From positions 17,600-81,599 of the forward strand of contig DATLGL010000014.1 of assembly GCA_035540495.1 (NCBI GenBank): a stretch of DNA of 64,000 bases. Reading direction: 5' to 3'. Origin of the DNA: DASVEG01 sp035540495 (GTDB taxonomy: Bacteria; Actinomycetota; Acidimicrobiia; Acidimicrobiales; CADCTF01). Of the stretch, positions 8,888 to 16,705 are shown piece by piece. Position numbers and translations under genes: made by a program. How positions within the stretch are numbered: position 1 is the stretch's first letter; every line of letters starts with the position of its first letter. The notes under the pieces were generated by a model that saw only the letters and a list, made by a program, of their open reading frames with translations, did no database searches and was not told where the DNA came from.

Positions 8888-9448
8888 TCAGGCTTCCCGA
8901 CGGAAGCCGAACAGCGGATTGCGCTTCGACTTGTTCGTCTCTTCGAGCGCGGCGATTCGCTCCGCGAGCTCGCGCACCGCAGCGACGACCTGCTCCCTTG
9001 CGTCTCGGTCTTCTGACACCTGATCGGCAATGCGCTCAAAGGCGTTCGTGAGACGGTCGAAGGCGCTGGCTAGCTCTTGGTCTCGCACCGCGAGCTCGTG
9101 GCTGATGAGCTGCACGGCGTCGGCAGTGCGATCAGGTCGGTCGAGCAGCGCTTCGAGCATCGATCGAACCGCCACGATCTCGCCCTGGACGCGAACCGGC
9201 GTTGGGGCCTCGTCGGGAACCGAACGGGTGCGGGTCGCCGGTTCAACGGCTGCCGCGGGAGCGCCAACCTTGGGCGCGTTGACCGGAACGTAACCCGGCT
9301 GGGCGATGATCGATGCACACGCGTTGAAGCGGCCCGTGCATCGCGCTCCGCATTCGGCGCACCCACACGCGCCGCCGTCGTCGATGACGACCATCGCATG
9401 CTCGCAGCCCTCTTCGACGGCGACCCCAAATTCGTAGCAGCGCCCCAT
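8888..9448 (-). CDS. Hypothetical protein with Cys-rich N-terminus and coiled coil
   Basis: 186 residues, no family recognised. The first 45 residues contain seven cysteines (C4, C15, C28, C30, C33, C37, C44), including the cluster CGCAECGARC, spaced like a zinc ribbon or other metal site. A proline/alanine linker follows, then a ~100-residue predicted coiled coil (E-L-A-V-R-D-Q-E-L-A, E-R-I-A-A-L-E-E) and a basic tail. It converges on the sugar transferase gene with a 9-nt gap. Function unknown; redox- or metal-responsive regulation is only a guess. Confidence 0.6.
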   Translation of the reverse strand: MGRCYEFGVAVEEGCEHAMVVIDDGGACGCAECGARCTGRFNACASIIAQPGYVPVNAPKVGAPAAAVEPATRTRSVPDEAPTPVRVQGEIVAVRSMLEALLDRPDRTADAVQLISHELAVRDQELASAFDRLTNAFERIADQVSEDRDAREQVVAAVRELAERIAALEETNKSKRNPLFGFRREA

Positions 9449-9535
9449 GCCGTCTCAGAAGGTACCGGGTGCGCACCACATCCGGATATGCCCACCTGTT
9501 GACCGGCTGTTGTCGGAGCGAGTCGACATCAGCAC

Positions 9536-9727
9536 ATGCCTCTCGTGCCGATGATCATCGCCGTGTGGTTCGCCTTCATCCTCGTGGCTCTCGTGCTCGG
9601 TCGCGCCGCAGCCATCACCGACGCGGCGTACGTCACGCCTCAGCAGGGGTCCGCCGGAGCAGTGAAGACGCCGGTTCCGACGGCCCCCTCGCTTCCGGCT
9701 GCACTCACCGCTCGGCCTCTCACCTGA
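9536..9727 (+). CDS. Possible small single-span membrane protein
   Basis: A 63-residue frame beginning MPLVPMIIAVWFAFILVALVLG: one strong hydrophobic span followed by an alanine/proline-rich tail. It lies in the gap between two leftward genes, and its last 88 nt overlap the 3' end of the NERD gene on the other strand. No clear ribosome-binding site is visible. It may be a real small protein or a chance frame; the overlap argues for caution. Confidence 0.25.
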   Translation: MPLVPMIIAVWFAFILVALVLGRAAAITDAAYVTPQQGSAGAVKTPVPTAPSLPAALTARPLT

Positions 9728-10698
9728 ACCTGCGAGCCCGGCTGCCGACCGCCGATCGGTAGCTGCGGGTCGCTCGCCCTACGGACCGGCAGCAACGGGT
9801 TCCACTGCGACCCGTCGACCTCGGCCCACTCGAAGTGGTAGGTCGAGGTGCCGTACGCGGTGCCCGGGAAGTCGATCGACAACGACCAGCCGCTACCCGG
9901 CGATGGGCACGAGAAGCCGCCGTTGATCGCCGGTGCATCCGGCTTCGGGAGCACGCTGTCGGAGAGGGATGCCACGAGGCCAGGCACCGCTTTCACTCCG
10001 ACCACACCCAATGCGACGAGTGCCAGCCCGCCGACCGCAGCCGCAACAATCTCACGAGAGGTGCGAGTAGCGCGACCGCGCTGAGCCGTTCGGAGCGCCT
10101 TCGGCTGGCGTCGGCCGGTGGTTGGAACACTCCGCGGCGCCGTCGTTCCGTAGGGCGGCAGGTTCCTCTGGGCTGCGAGCACGAGCCTCGCCGTCGCCTC
10201 TAGCGAGAGGTCGGCCGGGCCGTGCTGGAGCACATCAAGAAGCGTCGTCGGCGTCACGGCTCGCACCCCACCCACTTCGACCACCGCAGCGGGAAGCTCC
10301 GCGGCAACGAAACACAGCAGCGGCTCCACTGGCGCGCCGATGGCCGCCGACGCGGACTCCGCCTCCCACACGACGCGCTCCACCTCGCGGCGCATCGGCC
10401 GCCGCCCCTGCCAGATCGTGCCGTCGCCCACCCGCAGCGGCCCGCGGTGGTTCTTGCTGTCGACGACGAAGACGCCCGTTGGACCGATCACCAGATGATC
10501 GATGTTGGCTCTGTGGCCGGGGATCGAGAGGTCGTGCAAGACGGTGAACGCGGGCGAGAGCGCTTTCAGCGCGTCGGCCGTCGCACGCTCGCCGCGGGCG
10601 CCGCTGTCGAATCGGTCTGCTCGAGCCAGCAGCCGCGCCGCCTTCTGCCGGTCCTTCTCCGCCTGACGTGCCGCCGAACGTCCCGCCGTGTCCACCAT
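9640..10698 (-). CDS. NERD-domain protein with membrane span and extracytoplasmic tail
   Basis: 352 residues from ATG 10698; an open extension to 10902 lies inside the DUF4012 gene and is low-complexity. After a basic helix, residues ~35-150 match the nuclease-related domain NERD: GERATADALKAL, the D-H-L-V-I-G-P-T-G-V-F-V-V-D-S-K core (Asp and Ser-Lys in place of the restriction-endonuclease D-ExK), then G-P-L-R-V. An arginine-rich linker, one membrane span (A-V-G-G-L-A-L-V-A-L-G-V-V-G-V) and a ~100-residue fibronectin-like tail follow. NERD is predicted to act on DNA but is rarely characterised. Confidence 0.72.
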   Translation of the reverse strand: MVDTAGRSAARQAEKDRQKAARLLARADRFDSGARGERATADALKALSPAFTVLHDLSIPGHRANIDHLVIGPTGVFVVDSKNHRGPLRVGDGTIWQGRRPMRREVERVVWEAESASAAIGAPVEPLLCFVAAELPAAVVEVGGVRAVTPTTLLDVLQHGPADLSLEATARLVLAAQRNLPPYGTTAPRSVPTTGRRQPKALRTAQRGRATRTSREIVAAAVGGLALVALGVVGVKAVPGLVASLSDSVLPKPDAPAINGGFSCPSPGSGWSLSIDFPGTAYGTSTYHFEWAEVDGSQWNPLLPVRRASDPQLPIGGRQPGSQVQVRGRAVSAAGSEGAVGTGVFTAPADPC

Positions 10699-10729
10699 CT
10701 GGTGACTATCGACAGGACACGCAGAATCG

Positions 10730-13036
10730 TTAGCGACGGGTCGAGATGACCATGTCCTCGTCGAGCGCACCGGAGAAGCTCGCGCCCGGCGCGCGGACGG
10801 TGATCTCGTCTGGCTCGACGAGAGGCTGATGCAGGATGAGGAGCTCGTAGTGCGCGCCGTGGGGTTCGAGCGGTTCGAGCTGGAGGACGAGCTCGCGGGC
10901 ACCGCCGCGTGGTATCACGAGGAAGGCCGAGAAGACGTTCGCGTCGAACTCCGTCTCGGACTCCATCGTGAGCGGCTGGCCGTCGAGCGTGGCAGCCCGG
11001 AGTCGTCGGGTGGTGTGTACGGAGACGTAGGTGCGGTTGGTGCCGAGCGGGTCGCCTTGGTAGTTGCCGGCCGCGAGCACGCCCAAGCCGTCAGGTGCGT
11101 CGTTGCGCAACTGAAGCGTCAGCGTCGCCGCCCTCGTGCGTTCCCCGACCTCGTAGCGGTACGCGCGGCGGAGGAACGTGTCGAGCTTGTTGCCGCCGGC
11201 GTTCTGGTTGACGACAGCGAGCACATCGGGCGCGGTCGGTCGGGCTCGCCCGCTGGCTCCGATGCGGTCGAAAAGCCGCTGCTCCTCGCCATCGAAGCTG
11301 GCGAACACGAGATGTCGTCCTCTGACTGCCGGCCCGAGGATGTCGATGAGCCGATCGGGCCGCGGCAGCTGCCCGGTCGTGAGACGGTCGGTGACGGCTT
11401 CTGCGACGTCGCCGAGGAACCGCTTCCGCTCCGTCTCGGAGCCGGCCGGGAAGCGGACGTACTGATCGACATAGAGCACCTGCTCCACGTTGGCGGCCGT
11501 CAGCGGTGCGGGCCACGGATCGACGGCGACCGGGCCGGTGATGGAGAGCAGCGCAGCCAGAGCGGACGGGTCGACCGACACGACGCCGTCGATCTGTGTG
11601 CCACCCGACTGCGGGTAGAGCACGCCCACGACCTCGGCGACCGTCGGGAAGTCGATCGACGCGGTGACGTTCTGCCAGAAGAGGTCCGGGTTGAACCTGG
11701 CGAACCGACGCTGGTAGTCGGCAGGTGCGCCTTCGAGGCTCGCGTTGTTCGCCTCAGCGGCCGCGTTGAGGTCGCCGTCGGTACCGAAGCGAACGACATC
11801 GAGACGTCCCGCATCCGCTGCGAGCTCGCCGAAGTTGCCGATGATCCCGCCGCTGCCCCGTAGCTCCGCTGGCTGTTGGATTGCGAGGAAGTAGCGCCGT
11901 TGCCCGTCGGCGCCGAGGAGCTTGGGAAGGACCCGCGCGATGTGCAAAGCCAGATCAGCGTCATCGCGGGCGGTCTCGACGCGGTCGAGCTCACGCGCCA
12001 GTGCCTTCTGTGCTGGTGCGAGCAGCCATGGCGACGCCGATCGTTTCAACGCTCTCTCCGCGTGTGCGAGCGACCGTCTCGCGTCCCCCAGCGGCTGCTC
12101 GAGCGAGGCCACCTGTGCGACGTCGATTGCACCGTCGGTAACGGTGAGTTGCTCGAGGCGAACCAGGCCCACCGACCGGGCGCCGCTGATAGCGACCTCG
12201 TAACCTGCGCTGGCGGCGTCGTGCATCGCTGCGATGTGCTGGCTCTGAACGGGGACGAGGCGTCCCAGCACAGCCCAGGGCTCCTCGAGTCGATCGCGCG
12301 CGGTGGCGAAATCTGCGGCCGCCGTGCCGAACTGCGCACTCGCCGTTGTGGTGTCGCCCTCGCGGGCCGAGTCCAGCCCGGCGCGGGCGTCGACGATTGC
12401 ATGCTGCACGGGCCGCGCGGCGAGCACCATCCCGACGATGCCGCCGATGGTGGCCAGGGCGCCCAGCGCCGCAACGCCGGCGAGAAGGCGAGCGTTCCGC
12501 TGCTTCCGCTCCGAACGCTGATGGCGCCACCCCGAGATTGCGACCGGCACCGGAACTGCGATGCCGACGATCGCCGAGGCCCCGTGGAAGCCGAAGGATC
12601 CGAGGTGCAGGCACGCGAGCGCGACGAGCCCGGCCACCACCGCGCCGGCGACCGGCGCCCGCCGCTTCACCGTGGCGCCGACCGCTACGGCCATGCCCGC
12701 GGCCGGCGCAGCGAAGGCCGCGGCGTCCGATGACCCGGCAGCAGCGGCCGCTGCAAGCGCAAGCGTGCCGCCGAGCAGCAGAGCGATCGGCCGTGCTCGC
12801 ACACCTAAGTAAGCGAGACCGAAGGCGACTGCGGCCCGAAGAACGGCGTCCCACACCGCGACACCCGTCGGAGCAGCATCGGAGAGCACACCTGCGGCCA
12901 CTGCGGCGACACAGGCGGCACCGAGTCGGACGCGCGCGGCACGCGCCCGGAGAGCGTCGGGTCGAATGCGCGCCAAAGCGGCGGTCGCCGCGAAGGCGGC
13001 GGAACCCAACAGCAGCGGGAGCAGGATCGGTCTCAA
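10730..13036 (-). CDS. DUF4012 membrane protein
   Basis: 768 residues. The N-terminus has about six to eight short hydrophobic spans, then a final span (A-A-L-G-A-L-A-T-I-G-G-I-V-G-M-V-L) and a helical region. Around residues 400-430 comes the DUF4012 signature L-G-A-D-G-Q-R-R-Y-F-L-A-I-Q-Q-P-A-E-L-R with G-S-G-G-I-I-G. DUF4012 proteins occur in actinobacteria and Chloroflexi beside polysaccharide genes; their function is not established. The position next to the exopolysaccharide locus fits an envelope role. Start ATG 13036 lies next to a terminator hairpin that ends the upstream gene, so this gene probably has its own promoter or depends on readthrough. Confidence 0.8.
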   Translation of the reverse strand: MRPILLPLLLGSAAFAATAALARIRPDALRARAARVRLGAACVAAVAAGVLSDAAPTGVAVWDAVLRAAVAFGLAYLGVRARPIALLLGGTLALAAAAAAGSSDAAAFAAPAAGMAVAVGATVKRRAPVAGAVVAGLVALACLHLGSFGFHGASAIVGIAVPVPVAISGWRHQRSERKQRNARLLAGVAALGALATIGGIVGMVLAARPVQHAIVDARAGLDSAREGDTTTASAQFGTAAADFATARDRLEEPWAVLGRLVPVQSQHIAAMHDAASAGYEVAISGARSVGLVRLEQLTVTDGAIDVAQVASLEQPLGDARRSLAHAERALKRSASPWLLAPAQKALARELDRVETARDDADLALHIARVLPKLLGADGQRRYFLAIQQPAELRGSGGIIGNFGELAADAGRLDVVRFGTDGDLNAAAEANNASLEGAPADYQRRFARFNPDLFWQNVTASIDFPTVAEVVGVLYPQSGGTQIDGVVSVDPSALAALLSITGPVAVDPWPAPLTAANVEQVLYVDQYVRFPAGSETERKRFLGDVAEAVTDRLTTGQLPRPDRLIDILGPAVRGRHLVFASFDGEEQRLFDRIGASGRARPTAPDVLAVVNQNAGGNKLDTFLRRAYRYEVGERTRAATLTLQLRNDAPDGLGVLAAGNYQGDPLGTNRTYVSVHTTRRLRAATLDGQPLTMESETEFDANVFSAFLVIPRGGARELVLQLEPLEPHGAHYELLILHQPLVEPDEITVRAPGASFSGALDEDMVISTRR

Positions 13037-13045
13037 GAACGCGAA

Positions 13046-13071
13046 AACGGGCGGCCTCGTGGCCGCCCGTT
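13046..13071 (-). terminator. Rho-independent terminator for the IPT-like gene
   Basis: A perfect 11-bp stem (13046-13056 with 13061-13071) closes a TCGT loop. On the minus strand it is followed by TTTT. It lies 26 nt beyond the stop of the leftward gene 13097-13711 and just before the DUF4012 start, so it should end that transcript. Confidence 0.85.
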
Positions 13072-13096
13072 CAAGCTAGGTGGTGACGTGCGTGCG

Positions 13097-13711
13097 TCAG
13101 GCCGCAGCGGCGGGGCGTCGCCGGCGAGCACCGACCACGAACACGGCACCTAGGCCGAGCAGCGTCACGCCGAGGAGCGTCATCGCAGCGATCGCAGCGC
13201 CCGTGCGAGCGACGCCCGCTCCGGCAGCTGCTGCGGCGCTGCTGCGACCTCGGTCGGCCGCAGCGGGAGCAACCACCTCGAAGGCCGCGCTCAGCACCTG
13301 CGCCTCCCCCGAGGCCGTTACTTCGGTGCGGCCGTACGCCGCATCGTTCGGGACCGTGAGATCGGCGACGGCGGCACCCGTGGAATCGGCGACAGCCGTG
13401 GCGACCTGGCGTCCGCCGATCGAGAACGCGACGGTTTCCCCCGGCACGAAGCCCTCACCGCGCGCCTGCACGGTCTGGCCTCGATCTGCGGCCGACTGCG
13501 ACAGCGCGAGGTTGCATCGGCCGGGCGGGTACGGCGGACGCCCGTCGGGTTGACCGGCGTCGTTCGGCGGCGTGCCCGGGGGCCGCCCCGTCGGCTGCCC
13601 GGGCGGGCATGGCGATGCCTGGGCACCTGCAGGTACGGCGAGCACGAGCGCGAACACGCCGCTGAGCGTGAGCGCCAGCAGCGCCGCAAGGATCGATCTG
13701 TAGGTACGCAA
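13097..13711 (-). CDS. Secreted IPT-like protein with VARTG-type C-terminal anchor
   Basis: 204 residues. A signal peptide (A-L-L-A-L-T-L-S-G-V-F-A-L-V-L-A-V, cut after A-G-A-Q-A) is followed by a proline/glycine segment (P-P-G-Q-P-T-G-R-P-P-G), then a ~90-residue immunoglobulin-like domain (D-R-G-Q-T-V-Q-A-R-G-E-G-F-V-P-G). The C-terminus has VARTG, a hydrophobic span and R-R-R-R, laid out like a sortase signal but with a non-standard motif. It is probably a surface protein. No sortase is in the window, so covalent anchoring is unproven. Confidence 0.7.
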   Translation of the reverse strand: MRTYRSILAALLALTLSGVFALVLAVPAGAQASPCPPGQPTGRPPGTPPNDAGQPDGRPPYPPGRCNLALSQSAADRGQTVQARGEGFVPGETVAFSIGGRQVATAVADSTGAAVADLTVPNDAAYGRTEVTASGEAQVLSAAFEVVAPAAADRGRSSAAAAAGAGVARTGAAIAAMTLLGVTLLGLGAVFVVGARRRRPAAAA

Positions 13712-13733
13712 GGTGCCGCCCTTTCGCCGTTGT

Positions 13734-13749
13734 CAGCGACAAGTGTCGC
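13734..13749. promoter_or_regulatory. Palindrome upstream of the IPT-like gene
   Basis: GCGACA and TGTCGC (13736-13741 and 13744-13749) form a 6-bp palindrome around AG, 25-38 nt upstream of the leftward start at 13711. The 10-mer CAGCGACAAG (13734-13743) recurs exactly at 30131-30140, upstream of another secreted-protein gene. It could be an operator; the regulator is unknown. Confidence 0.35.
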
Positions 13750-13827
13750 CTGGAGTGTAGAGGGCGTCAATGAATCCCTCGCCGAGATGCCTCAGATGAT
13801 CACTGTCAACCGTTGATTAATGAGGAG

Positions 13828-15192
13828 ATGGCTGGTAATCAGGCGCACATGACCCGGCGGCGGCTTGTTCCGATTCTCGCGCTCGTTGCACTTCTTGTCG
13901 GCTTCTCGGCCTTGAAGCCGTCGGAGTCGCCGGTCCGCCTCGGCGGTGTCGCTCCGGCTGCGGCGTATCCGTTGGGCGACGGGTACTGGCTCGCCGCGCA
14001 GGACGGCGGCATCTTCAGCTTCGGTGATGCGCAGTTCTTCGGCTCGACCGGCGCGCTGAACCTCAAGGCGCCGATCGTGGGAGCGGCGGCCCATCCCTTC
14101 CTCGAGGGCTACTGGCTCGTTGCATCGGATGGAGGGATCTTCGCCTTCGGATCGTCCGCGTTCTGGGGGTCGCTCGGCGACAAGCGCCTGAACTCGCCGA
14201 TCGTGGGCATGGCGTCGACACCGACGGGCCTCGGCTACTGGCTCGTCGCTGCTGACGGCGGCGTCTTCGCCTTCGGTGACGCGCAGTTCTTCGGTTCGGC
14301 CGGCAACCTTCGACTGAACCGGCCGATCGTCGGGATCGCAGCGACTCCGTCGGGCAAGGGCTACTGGCTCGTCGCTACCGACGGCGGCATCTTCAACTAC
14401 GGCGACGCGGCGTTCCTCGGTAGCCAGGGGGGCCGTCCGCTCAACCGGCCGATCGTCGGGATCGCGTCGACGCCGTCCGGCGGTGGCTACTACATGGTCG
14501 CGAGCGACGGCGGCGTCTTCACGCACGGCGACGCCGTGTTCCGTGGCTCTCGTGGCGGTCAGCCGCTCAACGCGCCGATCGTCGGCATGGCCGTCTCTCC
14601 GGACGGCGGCGGCTACCAGTTCGTCGCCACCGACGGCGGCATCTTCAACTACGGCGACTCGAAGTTCTTCGGGTCCACCGGCGGCCAGAAGCTCAACAAG
14701 CCGATCCTCGGCATGGCGATTCGTCCGCGCCTCGGCGTCATCGCTGACGCCTTCGCACCGACAGCGGGGCAGACCTCGGAATGGGTCCAGGTCGGCAACG
14801 ACTGGCGGCTCCGCCTGAACTACCGCCCGGCGACGTCGTCGGCGGTGCCGGCCGGTGCACGCATCTACGGCGTCGAGGGTCTCGATGTCGACCAGCTGGG
14901 CACGCTCGAGTACGTCATCGACAGCGGCGCCTGCGACAGCCAGCTGCGCTTCCAGCTGTTCTACGACGCCAACCGCGATGGTCGGCAGGACGGCACGGTG
15001 ATCATGGCCTGCAGTGGCGCAGCGACCGGCCTGAAGCAGTTCAACCCCGTTGGTGCGGGTGCTCCCGCGAAGGCGATCGTCACCGCCCTCGACCTTTACT
15101 ACGGACCGCTGGCGGGTGGCACGGTCGAGATCGACGATCTCAAGATCGCCGGCATCGCCGTGCCCGACTACCTGACGCATCGCCTGAAGTAG
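13828..15192 (+). CDS. Secreted protein with six 42-residue GYWLVA-DGG repeats
   Basis: About 454 residues. The start is uncertain: ATG 13828 has GAGGAG directly against it, while ATG 13849 begins the signal peptide MTRRRLVPILALVALLVG. Six tandem 42-residue units (13981-14736) follow the pattern GYWLVA-x-DGGIF-x-FGDA-x-F-x-GS, then L-N-x-P-I-V-G-M-A-x-T-P. Their length and glycine/aromatic pattern suggest beta-propeller blades or a beta-solenoid. A C-terminal ~140-residue domain has two cysteines (C-D-S-Q; M-A-C-S-G) and looks like a beta sandwich. Such repeats are common in Acidimicrobiia; their function is unknown. Confidence 0.8.
   Translation: MAGNQAHMTRRRLVPILALVALLVGFSALKPSESPVRLGGVAPAAAYPLGDGYWLAAQDGGIFSFGDAQFFGSTGALNLKAPIVGAAAHPFLEGYWLVASDGGIFAFGSSAFWGSLGDKRLNSPIVGMASTPTGLGYWLVAADGGVFAFGDAQFFGSAGNLRLNRPIVGIAATPSGKGYWLVATDGGIFNYGDAAFLGSQGGRPLNRPIVGIASTPSGGGYYMVASDGGVFTHGDAVFRGSRGGQPLNAPIVGMAVSPDGGGYQFVATDGGIFNYGDSKFFGSTGGQKLNKPILGMAIRPRLGVIADAFAPTAGQTSEWVQVGNDWRLRLNYRPATSSAVPAGARIYGVEGLDVDQLGTLEYVIDSGACDSQLRFQLFYDANRDGRQDGTVIMACSGAATGLKQFNPVGAGAPAKAIVTALDLYYGPLAGGTVEIDDLKIAGIAVPDYLTHRLK
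13981..14736 (+). repeat. Six tandem 126-bp coding repeats
   Basis: In-frame units of 126 bp encode the 42-residue repeats of the secreted protein. Units 2-4 are most alike at the protein level; the last two replace GYWL by GYYM and GYQF. Confidence 0.85.
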
Positions 15193-15226
15193 GAGTCCTC
15201 ACACCGGGTCGTCCGCGGCCGAAACT

Positions 15227-16654
15227 ATGGGCGTGCGTCGCGTTCGTCCGTTTCTTCTTGCCGTAGCTGTCGGAGGCGGGTTGCTGGGTCTCATGCCCGC
15301 TCCCGCCTCTGCCGCCGTTTCGATCTCCCGGTCGTCGGGTGAGGTAGAGGCCGGGCGAGGGACCTCGTTCACCGCCACCTTCACCCCGACGGTCGGAACC
15401 TCTTGCCCAGGGATCGACGGCGGCGTTCCCGGCGAGGTGAGCGCAACGCTCAGCCGGACCGACTGCGACGGGCAGACGTTCACTGTGACGGTGAACGTGT
15501 CGACAAGCGCCGCAGCTGCGGGCAAGACCTATCCCATCACGGTGCGAGATCAACGGGACGGCGACGCGCGGACGTTCACGCTGACGGTGCGCGCGGCGGC
15601 GCCGCCTACGACGACGACTGCTCCCCCGCCGCCGGGATCGACCGTGCCGCCTCCGCCGCCCTCGACTGCTCCGCCGGCCACCGAGCCGCCGCCTCCTCCG
15701 ACGACCGATCCGCCGGAGACGACTACCACCGAGGCCCCTGCGACCACGACGACGGTGGTCGTCGATCCTGGAGCGTTCGCTTCGGTGGAGTCGCTCGCGG
15801 CGCAGGGGATCCCCGAGGAGGGTGTGTTCCTGCCGCTCGAGGGTGCCGGCTATCGCGAGTGCCTGCCGCTGAACAAGCCGTGCGCGGATCCTGACTCGGC
15901 CCTCTTGCTCCTGCCGGCGCGCGACACGTCGCTCGCGTGGGCGGCGCCTCCTGAGGGGGCGACGCCGCTTCCGCAGCTGTCGGTGCGATCGGTCCCGCCG
16001 CTGCAGCCGGTGGGCACGCCTCCGTCGGACGAGCCTGCGAGCTCGAACTACCTCCTGACGATGCTCGACCTCGCCGACCAGGGGCAGTTGAAGAGCCTTC
16101 CTCGCGGGTTGAACGCCGGCGGCGAGCTCGTCGCGGCCACGGCAGACCAGCAGGGCGTCGTGGTCCAGCCGGAGGACTTCTCGGCGCCTTCTGGATCGCG
16201 GACGTTCCTCGCGTCGCAGCCGTTCGGGAAGCCGTACCGGATGAAGACAGCGGGGCTGACGGAGGCCGCGCCGGCGATCCCGGTGTTCCTCGCGAGCCAG
16301 CCGCGCGTCGTCTACGGCGTGCGCACCGACCCTGCGTGGAACGTCGGTGCCGACGTCATCCCGCTGCTCGGCAACGGCAACGTGCCGTACCTGGTGCGGG
16401 GAGCGAACGGTCCTCCGGGGCTGCTCGTCCCCATCCCTCCGGGCGTGACGCTCGCCGACGGGCCGGCGACCGCCGAAGCCGCGGCGACCGCGGACGACGA
16501 GGGCAGCGGGTTCCCGATCGTGGCCGTGCTGCTCGCCGTCGTCGTGATCGGTGGCGCCGCAGCCGCTGCGTTCTGGTTTCTGCGCCGCCGCAACACACCG
16601 CCGCCTCCGCCGCCGACGCCACCGTCGGCCCGCGATCGCCGCTTCGGGATCTGA
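15227..16654 (+). CDS. Secreted, membrane-anchored protein with Pro/Thr linker
   Basis: 475 residues. A signal peptide (F-L-L-A-V-A-V-G-G-G-L-L-G-L, cut near A-S-A) precedes a ~90-residue beta-rich domain with two cysteines (T-S-C-P-G; D-C-D-G), then a long proline/threonine linker (residues ~125-185). A ~250-residue domain of no recognised family has C-L-P-L-N-K-P-C-A-D-P-D. A terminal span (I-V-A-V-L-L-A-V-V-V-I-G-G) and a basic/proline tail of ~25 residues complete it. The topology is extracytoplasmic with a short cytoplasmic tail. It lies 34 nt downstream of the repeat protein and may be co-transcribed. Confidence 0.72.
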   Translation: MGVRRVRPFLLAVAVGGGLLGLMPAPASAAVSISRSSGEVEAGRGTSFTATFTPTVGTSCPGIDGGVPGEVSATLSRTDCDGQTFTVTVNVSTSAAAAGKTYPITVRDQRDGDARTFTLTVRAAAPPTTTTAPPPPGSTVPPPPPSTAPPATEPPPPPTTDPPETTTTEAPATTTTVVVDPGAFASVESLAAQGIPEEGVFLPLEGAGYRECLPLNKPCADPDSALLLLPARDTSLAWAAPPEGATPLPQLSVRSVPPLQPVGTPPSDEPASSNYLLTMLDLADQGQLKSLPRGLNAGGELVAATADQQGVVVQPEDFSAPSGSRTFLASQPFGKPYRMKTAGLTEAAPAIPVFLASQPRVVYGVRTDPAWNVGADVIPLLGNGNVPYLVRGANGPPGLLVPIPPGVTLADGPATAEAAATADDEGSGFPIVAVLLAVVVIGGAAAAAFWFLRRRNTPPPPPPTPPSARDRRFGI

Positions 16655-16705
16655 GGCGTCTCGCGACAGGGCATTCCTGTCACACCCCCTCGTCATACTC
16701 AGTCG

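Noticed and set aside
8891..8908. Hairpin GGCTTCC-CGAC-GGAAGCC between convergent genes
   Set aside because: It lies within the end of the Cys-rich gene, has only 7 bp and no T-run on either strand, so I do not call it a terminator.
10699..10902. N-terminal extension of the NERD gene
   Set aside because: Serine/arginine low-complexity sequence lying inside the DUF4012 gene; ATG 10698 begins the conserved part.
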